Origin: Adenophora triphylla var. japonica
Lineage: Eukaryota; Streptophyta; Magnoliopsida; Asterales; Campanulaceae
Direction of reading: 5' to 3'
Assembly: GCA_022495995.1 (NCBI GenBank)
Contig: JAFEMH010000976.1
Location: forward strand, 124,001-188,000
DNA length: 64,000 nucleotides
Shown here: positions 21,266-32,119 of the stretch, one piece after another
Layout: each line of letters begins with the position of its first letter
How positions within the stretch are numbered: position 1 is the stretch's first letter
Made by a program: the position numbers and the translations under genes
Notes under the pieces: generated by a model
Told to the model about the DNA's origin: nothing
Database searches by the model: none
Seen by the model: only the letters and a program-made list of their open reading frames with translations

Positions 21266-23284
21266 TCACTGGGGACCAACATTAGCAGGAGCTACGTCAG
21301 GATCGGGGCCGCCTTCGACAAAATGAGCATAGTAGGCATCAAAGTTCCCTGGGACGACGGCGAGGACGGGCCACTCATCCTTCCCATCCTTAGCATCGTC
21401 TTCCCTTATGATAAGGAAGTCGTTATCGGTGAAAGGGACAAGGGGATGGACCGAACGAGAGATGCATGAAAAACGGAAGACTGAATTACCTCAGTTTGCA
21501 GCAGCCCGAAGCGGGCGTGGTAGGTCCCAGGCTTCGTCTTGGCCTCCCTCATCTGGCGGACGAGCTCGACGTCCCTGCCTCGTTTCATCGTAGCCGCCCC
21601 CAGTATGAGAGCAGGGCCACTTCTTGCCAAGCAAGAAATCCCAGAGAGCGGGGGAACTTTGGCCAACTTAGTCGCCATTTCCATAGCCTTATCTCAAGGA
21701 CTCCTGACGACGAGCCAGGAGTGTCGGCCCTTGGAGTAGAGGGTTCAGACGAGCTGGGTGGGTCGTCGGTGGTTTTATTATTCTTTTCTCTCCTCCCCTC
21801 AGAGCCGACGGGATGATCTTTCCTCTTTTTGGAGACCTGACCGCCGGCCTCACGCGGCTCTGGGTTTGAGTCCGAGCTTTCCACCGTCTCCACAATAATT
21901 TGATTACCTCCTTCAACGACGACCTATTGGTTCTCAGCATCAACAGCAGCCCTTTCTGGCGCGTCCACTTGCAATTGACGACCGCCCGTATTCAATCCTC
22001 CAACTATGGGCTGTCTTTCAATCATTGGGATGGCCTCAGCATTGTCCTTGGGGAGCTCCTCATTTCTCGTCGTCATGTTCTCCTGACGGTTATAGATGGC
22101 ATCGGACGTGGCCCTTTCCTTCCTCTTGGAACCCCTTTGGTTAGCTCGGATCGCTCCACTCATGATTCGTGCTTCAATTCTGTCGGCGTCGGTTTGAGTG
22201 AGAACTGCAAGACGAACGAGAGAGGTTAAGTTTTGTACGACGAGACAAAAGGCAAATTTATCCAAATGAAAAGACAAGTTCAAAGAGTTCAACCCCCAAT
22301 CATTTCAAGGTGGTCACAACAGTCTTCCGGATACTCGATGCGTGCCCCGACGCAAACAACGCAATTATCCCCAAAAGTCAACTGATCATGAACGACCCAA
22401 ATAGGGTACCTAGCATTGAGATTCACTTTCACCAAGGGATCGGGTCCATACGACGGCTTTGACATCATATCGGCCCTGATATATCCCCACTGGGAAGCTT
22501 CAATATCCTTATATGACACCCAACCACGGTCCAGCAAGGCATCAATCTTCTCCTTTAGAGCTTCAGCCCAAGGGGCCGGCCACACGTAGTCGTCAGTAAC
22601 CATTCTCTGGTCTTGGGGGAACGGAAACTGCCACCCTACTCTGCTCTCGACGACTATCATGTGATTCTCCCAACCGTACACCTTATTTGGGATGTCCAAG
22701 AAAAAAATTCATGCGTTTCTGATTGAGGACACACTCACTACGGATTTCCCTTTGGAGGTAGTCCGGGCCGTCCGATAGTATTGGCGGAATACCTTATTAC
22801 ATGGCTCGTAGCCAAGAAATCTGCAGACGACGATGAAACCGGACATAATTCTAATGGTGTTGGCACTGACCTCCATGAGAACACATGACGAGTCTTCCAA
22901 GAACTCGTTGATGAAGGGGTCAAGAGGTAACCTCAATCCAAACTCAAATTGTTTGTAGAAAAATGCCACCTTCTCCTTGCTGGTCAGAAGGGATTGACGA
23001 CGAGGCTCATACTCGGCCAGACTAAGATACTCAAGCTTATATGTCAAAGCCTGAACTCTGAAGGAGTCTCGTAGAGCATCGATCATTTGTTTCCCGACGT
23101 CCGTCTTCCTGAGAGCAATTTTGGGCAGAGCCCATCTCCCTTCTGCCCCACCACCGAATCCTCGTCCATTCCCTCCAGCACTTGCGCTTGTAGGGAAGGC
23201 ATCAACAATCTGAGTGCCCACAGCACTGGTGCTAGCCTCATTGATTTCTAGGATTAGTTGGTTAGGATGACCGTCGTGATCCAT
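21266..23284 (-). pseudogene. Antisense extra gene of element B, putative gypsy-type transposon (Transposase_28-like)
   Basis: Starts at ATG 23284-23282 (MDHDGHPNQLILEINEAS). Just upstream is a leader intron with GTAGGT near 23345 and TTGTTTTGTAG ending at 23287. Exon 2 includes FEFGLRLPLDPFINEFL, IMSGFIVVCRFLGYEP and, after a TGA at 22709-22711, VYGWENHMIVV. A clean intron at 22293-22205 (GTTGAAC...CTTGCAG) joins ATTGGGG to TTCTCACTC in phase. Exon 3 is charged and Ser-rich (ERAAVDAENQ, KKRKDHPVGS). A frame change occurs near 21680, then MKRGRDVELVRQMREAK; after another near 21450 the acidic end DEWPVLAVVPGNFDAYY runs to TGA 21266-21268. GLRLPLxPF followed by GFVVLCRxLGxEP is the signature I recall for Pfam PF04195. 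Function unknown; known as an antisense ORF in Tat elements. Confidence 0.7.
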
Positions 23285-24223
23285 TGCTACAAAACAAGAA
23301 AGAGAAAGGGAATCAGTCCTAACGTTCTCAGGTGATGACCTACCTAGCGGCGGCCTAGATTCCTCAGTGGCCAAACACCTAAGTGAATCACGACGGGATA
23401 AGGAATAGTTGGCTTGTATATGATTGGGTAAATCGTTCATGGATCTAAAGGGTGTCACCCGTGGCTCATCTTCCTCAAACTCCCCAAGAGCCTCACCAAC
23501 TGGAAATCCTAGGGGCTCATTTTCAAAATCGAACTTTACCAAAATAGATGAACACTCAATCAAAGGAATCTCCCTCCAGATACCCATAAAACACTTATAC
23601 ACCCTTTGATTTAACCCAAAACCAAATTTGACCCCTCTCTCAAAGCTTATGGTTCTGGGCCCCATATAAATCAATATTGAAACACCAAGAAATGCCCAGA
23701 AAGTTAAGAACAATCAAAGGATAATACCTGGTGAAGAACTTGCCGGCGAATGCTCCGATGAGTTTTCCGGCGGAAGGTCGAAGAAATCTCTTATCCAAGC
23801 TCCCAGGCGTCTCACAGATGGAGTAGCCAGAACAGTTCGGTACGCCGGAAGCAGTGGTTCTTATTCGCTGGATTCTCTTTCTGGTGGTCGGAAATCGCCC
23901 TTACTGATTGCTCACAATGCACAAAAATTACGTAAAGTTTGAAATGGAGGAGGGAGAAAGCTTTTATTCTTGGGGGAGATGAAGGGTTGGTGCCTGGGAA
24001 ATCCAAACGACGAAATGATGGGAGCATTAAATACCCCCTGCAACTTCCGAGGAGAATGTCCCATCACGGGACACGTGTTAATTAATAGAGGGATCCCAGC
24101 CGCCCACGTCATCAATACTGACATCACCATAATTTAAAATTCAAATTGACGGTCATACGGATAACCTAGGAGGGAAAACAATAAACTCCTGGCTCGTCAA
24201 GATGACCCATGAGTTGGGACCAC
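23285..24223. other. Leader and promoter region of the antisense gene, up to the 3' LTR
   Basis: The minus strand stays open up to 23713 (contains NEPLGFPVGEALGEFEED). This is either leader exon or additional coding sequence before the small intron at 23345-23287. No second domain is recognised. The 20 bases before the 3' LTR have only a weak purine tract; a better one (AGGAGGGAAAACAA) lies at 24170-24183. Confidence 0.45.
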
Positions 24224-25167
24224 TGAACGGAATATTCTGTGATGGGCCGAGCCCAATACTTCGCCACGAGCTAGGGGCCCAACAAGCCCACCAAAGGACC
24301 AATTACGAAGGATCCGATCAAGACCTGGGTTATGGCCCGTCCAACAACGGATGGCGGTCGTCGCCACTGAGCGATCGAGCCCATCCAAGCGACGAGCCAA
24401 TATACCCTTGAGCAAAGGTCTGGACCTTAGCCCGTCGATACGTCAGGAAGAGGTCGTCGATAATGAGCTATGGCCCACATAACGACGAGCCTTTCCCGCC
24501 GCGCCGCGCCAAACTGATCTCTTCCAAGAGTAAGCATCGTCATTGAACGACCAACTCTCGCTGCTGCTCGCTCGTCGAGTCATCTCTCAAGGAAACGACC
24601 CAATTGGACGTACAGCTCCAGATCGTCCCTTCCATTAGCTTCCTCAGCAAGCTTGATTAATTAGCTAATTAGGGATAATGTCAGACCTACCACAGGGCCT
24701 TGTTACACGTGCAAACATATAACCGGTAATAGTGCCAAAAGGCGTGCAGGTTGACTTTCCCTTATAAGGCAAGCTGCTTATCAATGTCAGGCGCCGCAGT
24801 GTCCTTGCATACGCGGATCAATCCCAGCGTGACACGTGTACGCCTAGGAGACAGAGCTGATCCAACGGTTGGCATTGACCCGATCCAACGGTTCAGATGT
24901 AAACCCTAATATCACTACATCCACTATAAATTTGGGAACACAACATGGACAAAGGTAATGCATTTCTGCATATTTCACGTATACACACATTTTCCACAAT
25001 ATTTACACCATTTTCCAGTCCATCAACTGATTCTCAGGCCGGAGGGGCTTGCCGGAAAATCCCCGGCGTAGTTTCACGGTTGTTTCTTGTGGTGTGCAGA
25101 TCACGAAGCTAGCTCAATCACCTGCTGGACACGATAACTGAGCCCATTACACATTCCTGCGCGATCA
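24224..25167 (+). repeat. Element B 3' LTR
   Basis: 944 bp, TGAACGG...GCGATCA, followed by the GACCT target duplication (25168-25172). Compared with the 5' LTR it lacks one 17-bp duplication and has about 17 substitutions, mostly C/T and G/A. Confidence 0.95.
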
Positions 25168-25172
25168 GACCT

Positions 25173-25697
25173 TAATGGACGTTTGGCTCAAAACTGATCA
25201 GAACGAGTGAAACCTTGAGGAACGAGTCGTGGGCACGACTCGTGCTGAGGAGCACGACTCGTGCCCTGTGCTGTTACTAGAAAAGTTGTGTCTTTTCGTG
25301 GGAAAAGACACAAAACCCTTTGACTCTCTTTATATTCTTCCCCTCCGAATTTCAATTTAGACACACAGTAAATTGAGCCTTTCCTACCCTATTTGAGATA
25401 GATTAACATTGCCTAATCATCTTCATATTGTTGCATATACTTCCTTCAAGTCCAAAGTTCCAAATAGCCAATTGTTCGCTAGAGTTATTTATTTGGAGTG
25501 CTCCTATAGATAACTAGAAGTCGTTTTATCTCACAAGGAGTTTGCCATTCAATCGTAAGCACCAGTGTGGGGCAAATACTTCTTACGGAAATTGTGTGAT
25601 ACACAAGAATCGACTATTCTCACTTGTTTTGAATTTCCGTTTCCTCTTCCGTTAGTTTTTCAGTTAAATCCTTAAGAAGTCTATCAAAAGTCCAACA
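25173..25697 (+). repeat. copia-1 5' LTR, right part
   Basis: Continues the copia-1 LTR after element B, from TAATGGAC to TCCAACA. It holds two GCACGACTCGTGC palindromes (25233-25245 and 25252-25264), a TATAT box at 25331-25335 and the 14-nt segment 25574-25587 that is complementary to the sequence just after the LTR. Confidence 0.95.
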
Positions 25698-25699
25698 AT

Positions 25700-25713
25700 C
25701 GTAAGAAGTATTT
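25700..25713 (+). promoter_or_regulatory. copia-1 primer binding position (self-complementary)
   Basis: CGTAAGAAGTATTT begins two bases after the LTR. It does not start TGG, so it is not a match to a tRNA CCA end. It is the exact reverse complement of 25574-25587 (AAATACTTCTTACG) in the LTR. copia-2 has the same arrangement. Confidence 0.6.
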
Positions 25714-25736
25714 TACGTTTCTTAAGGCATTCTACA

Positions 25737-26433
25737 ATGACTAATAAGGAGAACACCTCCGAGTCATCTGGGCTCACTTTCCATCAAGGCGATGCAACGC
25801 TCACGAATATTGCACCCGCTACTGCACCGACTCATTCGGTATATGGTGAGAAACTTCCTAATGCTCCCCCTCCGTCTCATGCTTTCGTGCATGCGGAAAG
25901 ACCGAGTATCTTTTTCGGGATGGACTTTAGGAAATGGCAACAGAAAATGTTGTTCTTTTTGACAACATTAAGGTTGGTACATTTCCTTTGGGAATATCCA
26001 CCATTGGTATCCGAAGAGGATGAATCCCAAGCAAAGAACGCTTTGGATACATGGAATCACGGTGATTTCTTGTGTCGCAATTACATTCTTAGTGGCTTGG
26101 ATGATGCACGATACTATGTGTGTTGTGGCATAAAGACCGCGAGAACTTTGGGATTTTCTCGAGATGCACAATACTATGTGTATTGTGACTAAAAGACCGC
26201 AAGTGAACTTAGTGGAAACAAGTACCGAAAACAAGAGAAAGAACACCGGGAAAGTGAAGAGGACCGCCAAGAAGATCAAAGGTAGTTGTTTTAATTGCGG
26301 CAAACCCGGGCATATGGCTAGGGAATGTCGACATCCTAGAATCAACAACCAAGATGGAAACCCTCTTCAAGCCAATGTGAATGAAGATAGAAATGTTCCA
26401 TTGAACTTCAAGCAACTTAGTCTATCGGGATAA
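25737..26433 (+). pseudogene. copia-1 gag remnant
   Basis: Starts MTNKENTSESSG, like copia-2 Gag. Residues with FRKWQQKMLFFLTTLR match the UBN2-type Gag, then the frame runs into a repeated DARYYVCC/DAQYYVYC segment and stops at 26192. After a large internal loss relative to copia-2, a second frame has the zinc knuckle CFNCGKPGHMARECRHP (about 26287-26338) and stops at 26433. The protease is missing. Confidence 0.85.
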
Positions 26434-28478
26434 GTTTTGAACTGACCAAATGTGGTTATTGTGTTAGTAAAGGGTACCTTGTTGAAGGACTCCTTAACTT
26501 GAATTGTAAATGTTTTATCCGCCTAAGTGCGAAGAATAAAATTTCAAATTTTATTTACTTGGTTTGAAGTGTTTCAATTGTTATGGCGTGTTCAATTAGG
26601 TCGTGTAAATTTAAATTCACTAAGTCGACGAGTTAATTTAAAATTACTACCTAAGATGAATTTTGATTCGCAAATCAATTGTGATTTCTTTTGTAGAAAT
26701 CAGTTCAAACCAAAGATAGTAAATAGATAGTTCATTACTTCTATTAATGATTGCATTTGATAATGCTAAGTTCATCTTTTGGAAAAGTAAAAGTAAAACC
26801 TTAAAGTTTTAAGTAAACAATAAGGTTTGTGATTCATCTTAATTAACAATTAAGAATTTCGTAGTGATAGAGGTGGTTAGTATGTAGTACCGTTTGGAAA
26901 AATAATTGTTGGGACGCTGGCACTTATTTATCAAACGAATGCTTCTTACACACCCAAATCAATTGAATCTTTAGAGAGGAAGAATAGAACTTATAAAGAG
27001 ATGTTGAAAAGTTCCGTCTTACTCGACAAAATGTGGGTATACCTAGCAAAGGTAGAAATATCTAAACCTAAAGAGGTTAAGATAGGACCCAAAACCATGT
27101 ATTACGTTTCCATTGGACATGCAAACTAACAGTAGTGCATATAGATTTGTGAAGAACAAATTTGAAATGAAAATGCGGTATTCTTCAAAACCAAAGGGTT
27201 GAAGAGACATTCAAAAACAAGTTTCCTTACAAGGATAATGGTTGAAGAGACCTCACTTAAACATAGTTATGACGGTTCATCTCAAGGAGATGAAATACAT
27301 TGTAGATAACATGGTTATTACAATTAAATGACTCCACATAAAGGAAAATATTAAATATGAATTAGGATATTCATAAAATATTTGATATGTGGAGGTACAC
27401 CTCAAGTGTGGGGGTACAAGCTAAATACATAAGTTCTATAGATATTAACTTCTAGTATTAACAGAAACTGTTAAACTGTTAACAGTTAAAAGAATAGATC
27501 ATCATATATTTGAAAGTTATTTGATCCTACTCCATAATGCTAACCATTGGGTTACAAATGGATCCTTAGAAAGGAAATATTCAATGATGATGAATTATGA
27601 ATTATTCATAAACCATTTTATAAATACCTCAAATGTGGGGGTATTTGGCTATGGTAACAGTTAATAGTTCATCCTATTCTATTTTGAAAGATGGTTGATC
27701 TTCCTATGCGAACCGTTGGGTTGCAAAACTAGAAGTGCCAAGGATGAAACTATTAAATATTGGACTCTTGAAATCAATAGGAAGGATTTTCAAGAGGTCT
27801 AGCCTAAAGAGTTACAATTTCAGAAGATACAATTTTATAGAAAAATAATCTTATGAAATAAACTCTAATGAGACGGATTTTTTTAATAAAAGGATCTCGA
27901 AAGATAGTCCTTAAACGTTCAAGAATCACATCTATACGTGTTCTCATAACTATTGCAACAGTGCATAATCTTGCGATACACCAAATGGATGTGAAAACAA
28001 CCTTCCTAAATAAGAAGCTAGATTAAGAAATTTGCATGGAACAAATCGAAGGGTTCGTAGTTCCTAGTAAAGTACAAAAGGTGTATTAACTTGTAAATTC
28101 GTTATATGGACTAAAACAAGCATCTAAACAGTGGCATGAGAAGTTCGATAGAACTATGTTATCGAATGGATTCTAGATTAATTAATGTGACAAATGTGTC
28201 TACATTAAAGAACATCTGAATCATTCGTTATTGTTTGTCTTTATGTAGACGACATGTTAATAATGGGAAGTAGTCATGAATTGATCATGAATACCAAAGG
28301 CATGTTAAAAAATAACTTTGACATGAAAGATATGGGATTAGCCGATGTTATATTAGAGATAAAGATCTCTAGAACATCTGAAGGATTAGTTCCTTCACAA
28401 TCCAATTACCTAGAAAACGTTCTTCGGAAGTTCAATGCCATTGATAGCCCTCCAACTAAGACTCTGGTAGATTCTTGA
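26434..28478 (+). pseudogene. copia-1 integrase/RT remnants
   Basis: Scattered pieces of pol, strongly shortened. Around 27050-27200 a stretch matches the integrase end of copia-2 (around 48890-49030). Around 27900-28240 RT sequence is present but holds several stops (for example after NKKLD and before LVNSLYGLKQ). 28243-28478 is open and contains YVDDMLIMGSSHE, the RT active site. The integrase core is not recognisable. It cannot give a working enzyme. Confidence 0.8.
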
Positions 28479-28622
28479 GAGGTGAACTCTAGAAAGGTAG
28501 ACTCGGAAAGTCGGACCACTTAGAGATATAGACCACTCGAAGAAACTAACCGTTAAGTAATTTGATCACTCAAAGGGATTGATCATTCTAGAAAGACCAG
28601 AAGTCAATTTGAAATTGTAATC

Positions 28623-28740
28623 AATCACCGGAATAGTATAGTCATAGTACTTAGTGTACTTAAAGATATACTTATGATTAAAATCACCGGAATAGTATAG
28701 TCATAGTACTTGGTGTACTTAAGGATATACTTATGATTAA
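28623..28740. repeat. 58-bp tandem duplication in copia-1
   Basis: AATCACCGGAATAGTATAGT and the following 38 bases occur twice in direct succession with two differences. Confidence 0.9.
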
Positions 28741-29559
28741 AAAATTACAATACCTGAAATATTCAAAAGTATGGAAAGAATATACTGATTAAATATTCGA
28801 CACAAACATACTCCAAATTGAGAATGCGCTCACATTAGTTGGAGTAAAGGTGTCACTTTCCAAGATAATATAGCTAACTCAATCTTGTAAAGAATATGAG
28901 TTGATAGAATTAGACAAAGCTTAGGAAAAAGCTTATTGGTCTAATAAATTCTTGGAAAAGATATTCCTTTGTGGAATAAGTTTATGTCTGCATGACCTAA
29001 GGCATGTGACGACAATGAAAAATAGGAAAAGGTGTAGAACATAGTGGTAAGTCAAGACACAATGGTCTTAGACACACTACCATAGTACAATTGATCTCAA
29101 AATGTGACTGTCACAACTAGCCATGTGAAGTCAAAATCGGATCCGTCTACCTAAGGGTAGTAATAGAGATCAACTGTACAAAGTGCAGTAAGGGGAACGA
29201 GATTTAAACCCACACATTAAAAGAAATCCATAGCGGTAACTCAACCATGATGAGTGGAGATCCCAAAAACTTGGTTCAAAGAGACAACTAAGTTATGGAC
29301 ATTCTAGTAGTGCACTTGGAAATACCAAATCCCTTCTCAGAAGCTGCCCAAGTGCTAAAATGGAAACCCTGTTGACGTGTGATAAGGATAAGCATAGAGC
29401 TTTTAATGATTCCTATACCTTCAAAAGGTGGAGTATTATAGGTTACTCTTGATAGGAGATCACCTATATAAGTGTTGAAGTGTGGCCGCTTCTAATTAAT
29501 AAGTAAACACTTATGAATGGGATACGGTCCAATGCCGAAATGGACAAAATGTGAGAACA
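28741..29559 (+). pseudogene. copia-1 RNase H region, decayed
   Basis: Sequence in the position of the copia-2 RNase H/3' region (about 50200-51080), with recognisable phrases such as CAAAATGTGACTGTCACAACTA and AGAGATCAACTGTACAAAGT but no long frame. It is assigned by position and short matches to copia-2 only. Confidence 0.6.
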
Positions 29560-29781
29560 ATAAACTGTTAGAGCTATTATTATGTGAGTATTGTTGTCTT
29601 GGTATACATCATACAGTCACTGGTTCAAAGCGACTCGCTACCAAATGGCTAGTATATCCGATAATATTTCACTAGGGAAGATTCAAGGCCACAAGCTATC
29701 TATCCCGATGTAATAATAGTTCGCCGGAACTTTTTGGACGAAAATTGCATACATGCATTAATTGTCATTCATGTGGGGGAT
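29560..29781 (+). other. copia-1 conserved 3' non-coding region with polypurine tract
   Basis: About 220 bp nearly identical (about nine differences by eye) to 51090-51312 of copia-2, although the coding regions and LTRs of the two elements differ much more. It ends with the polypurine tract ATGTGGGGGA (29771-29780) next to the 3' LTR. Confidence 0.8.
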
Positions 29782-30635
29782 TGTTGGAAATGGGTAACGG
29801 AAAGTTAAGTTTGACTTAACGTTGACCTAACTTCCTAACGGAATTCGTTATTCGTTAACGAAGTAAGTTACAAAATGTATTCTACACTTGTTGTAGAGTA
29901 TGAAACTCATTTATTGTCTCAAAACCATTTCCGAGTGAATGAGAAATTAATGACAAAGGATTTGTAACTTAACGAGAGTTGTTTAAAGGGTTAATTAGAT
30001 CGTTTGGATTTAATTGGGTTTAACCTATGGTTTTGGCTGATGAGATTTTGCTCCCAGCTGATCAGAACGAGTGGGGACTCTGAGCACGAGTCGTGAGCAC
30101 GAATGGACCTTAATGGACATTTGGCTCAAAACTGATCAGAACGAGTGGAACCTTGAGGAACGAGTCGTGGGCACGACTCGTGCTGAGGAGCACGACTCGT
30201 GCCCTGTGCTGTTACCAGAAAAGTTGTGTCTTTTCGTGGGAAAAGACACAAAACCCTTTGACTCTCTTTATATACTTCCCCTCCGAATTTCAATTTAGAC
30301 ACACAGTAAATTGAGCCTTTCCTACCCTATTTGAGATAGATTAACATTGCCTAATCATCTTCATATTGTTGCATATACTTCCTTCAAGTCCAAAGTTTCA
30401 AATAGCCAATTGTTCGCTAGAGTTATTTATTTGGAGTGCTCCTATAGATAACTAGAAGTCGTTTTATCTCACAAGGAGTTTGCCATTCAACCGTAAGCAC
30501 CAGTGCGGGGCAAATACTTCTTACGAAAATTGTGTGATACACAAGACTCGACTATTCTCACTTGTTTTCAATTTCCGTTTCCTCTTCCGTTAGTTTTTCA
30601 GTTAAATCCTTAAGAAGCCTATCAAAAGTCCAACA
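29782..30635 (+). repeat. copia-1 3' LTR
   Basis: 854 bp, TGTTGG...CCAACA, uninterrupted. It carries GCACGACTCGTGC palindromes at 30171-30183 and 30190-30202 and a TATATA box at 30269-30274. It serves as the reference for reassembling the split 5' LTR. Confidence 0.95.
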
Positions 30636-31416
30636 ACACATAAAAAACATTAAATATATTATGCTATACGTATTAAACTCCATCTTATACAAAAATTTAA
30701 AATAATGTTATTATTTAAAATTAATATTTTTCAGAGTAACTCTTGTGAAAAACTAGTTTTTTTTAAAATGTTATAAAAAACTAGTTTTCAGAACAGTTCA
30801 TCACTCTTATTAGTTAGACTTAGTGCTTTAAAACTAGTTTTTTTCTTATGTTATGAAAAAACTAATTTTTTGCAAGATTTTGGCTATTTTTCAAAACTAA
30901 CTAAAAATAATAATAGTTAATTTAACATTAATTTTTTGGTAAGAAGCGTGGAAAATATTTTTTATGTTTACTCTTTTAGAAAGCACGCAAATAATTGCCT
31001 ATTGTGCCAATTTTTATATTATAAAATAAAATAAATATATATATTATATATAAGTGAATGTATTTATGTATTTAACACTAAGACTTAATAAAATGTTAAT
31101 TTATACATATAAAATATAACATATTTTTATGTCCATATATTTTATTGAAATTCGTACTATACATGGACCAACGTTTACCAACGTTTAGAAGTATTTTACC
31201 AATTCCGTATTTTTATGCCTTTTTTGCCATAATTTTTTTTAAAAAAAAAATTGTATTAAACTCATACGTTATTTTCAACCTTATATACACGTCTCATATT
31301 TAACTAACTATCTATTTATGTAGTTATATTTTGAAAGTTTGGTTGAAATGGTTGTTATATTTTGACTTATTAAAAGCATTCAATCTCAAATTTCCACTTA
31401 CAATAAAGTTATGGTA
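30636..31416. other. AT-rich spacer with inverted repeats
   Basis: No gene. Between 30745 and 30870 the word AAAACTAGTTTT and its extensions (TTATGTTATGAAAAAACTA) recur in both orientations, which could be a decayed MITE. The rest is AT-rich without clear structure. Confidence 0.5.
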
Positions 31417-31731
31417 CTCCCTCCGTCCGGCCCGAAAGGGCAATTTTGCCTCCTAGCACGGAAAATAAGAAATGAATAAGGAAAGTGAAGTAAGAAAGAG
31501 AAAAAGGTTAAATGTTGTGAGTATGAAAAATTAAATAGAAGAGAGAATGAGTGGGAGGAATAGTTAGGAGAGAGAATGTTGTGAGTGTAAAAGTAAAAGT
31601 AAAGTAGGAGAGAGAATGAATGAGGTAGGAAGAGTATAAAAATAATTAAAATTTTCCTTTTTGGGGTTGTGCCCTTTTAAATGGGACGCCCAAAAAGAAA
31701 ATTTGTGCTCTTTCGAACGGGACGGAGGGAG
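31417..31731. mobile_element. Stowaway-type MITE
   Basis: 315 bp with terminal inverted repeats CTCCCTCCGTCC / GGACGGAGGGAG and TA target duplications at 31415-31416 and 31732-31733. These are the classic Stowaway (Tc1/mariner) ends. Non-coding. Confidence 0.95.
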
Positions 31732-31893
31732 TATTTATTAATTGATTTATGGCGTGAAATAATGAATGAAAAAGAGATACGACTAATAAAAATAAATTTA
31801 ATATTTTTATTCCTGAATTTATGTCAGTAATTACATTTTATAAAAAAAAATGTGTCTAAGATTATTTTATTAATATTATGGAGTACTTCAGAC

Positions 31894-32088
31894 CAGTGTT
31901 CTAAAAGACCCCGCCTAAGGGCGCTTAGGCCCCGCCTAGGCGCTAGGCCCCTCTCCAACGCCTAGTTCTAAGTCCTGCCTAGGTCTCGAATAATCCCAAC
32001 TAATCCCAACTAATCCCGACTAGTCCCCGCTTAAACGCTAGGCCCGACTTCGTCGCCTACCATCCGCCTAGCGCTTTTTAGAACCTTG
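31894..32088. mobile_element. hAT-type MITE
   Basis: 195 bp with ends CAGTGTTCTAAAA and TTTTAGAACCTTG. Flanking 8-mers CTTCAGAC (31886-31893) and CTTCCTGC (32089-32096) match at five of eight positions, as expected of an old 8-bp hAT duplication. The inside is rich in GCGCTAGGC/GCCTAGGCG words, typical of this common plant repeat. Confidence 0.75.
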
Positions 32089-32119
32089 CTTCCTGCAACC
32101 TTTTATGAACCAGAGGTTA

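Larger units (their letters stand above)
13411..25167 (+). mobile_element. Tat-clade Ty3/gypsy element B, complete but inactive
   Basis: LTRs at 13411-14371 and 24224-25167 begin TGAACGG and end GCGATCA. A perfect 5-bp target duplication (GACCT, 13406-13410 and 25168-25172) shows insertion into the copia-1 LTR. Domain order is gag, protease, RT, RNase H, second (archaeal-type) RNase H, integrase, then an antisense spliced gene. The second RNase H and the antisense ORF put it in the Tat lineage. The LTRs differ by a 17-bp indel and about 17 substitutions. Frameshifts at about 16790, 18205 and 19600 and a TGA at 19316 inactivate pol. Confidence 0.95.
13083..30635 (+). mobile_element. Ty1/copia element copia-1, split by nested Tat element B
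   Basis: LTRs start TGTTG and end CAACA. The 5' LTR is cut into 13083-13410 and 25173-25697 by element B; together the two parts make 853 bp against 854 bp for the 3' LTR (29782-30635). Flanks ACACC (13078-13082) and ACACA (30636-30640) fit a 5-bp target duplication with one mismatch. The internal region (25698-29781) holds only broken gag, integrase and RT pieces. By eye the two LTRs differ at about 19 positions (about 2%). Confidence 0.95.
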
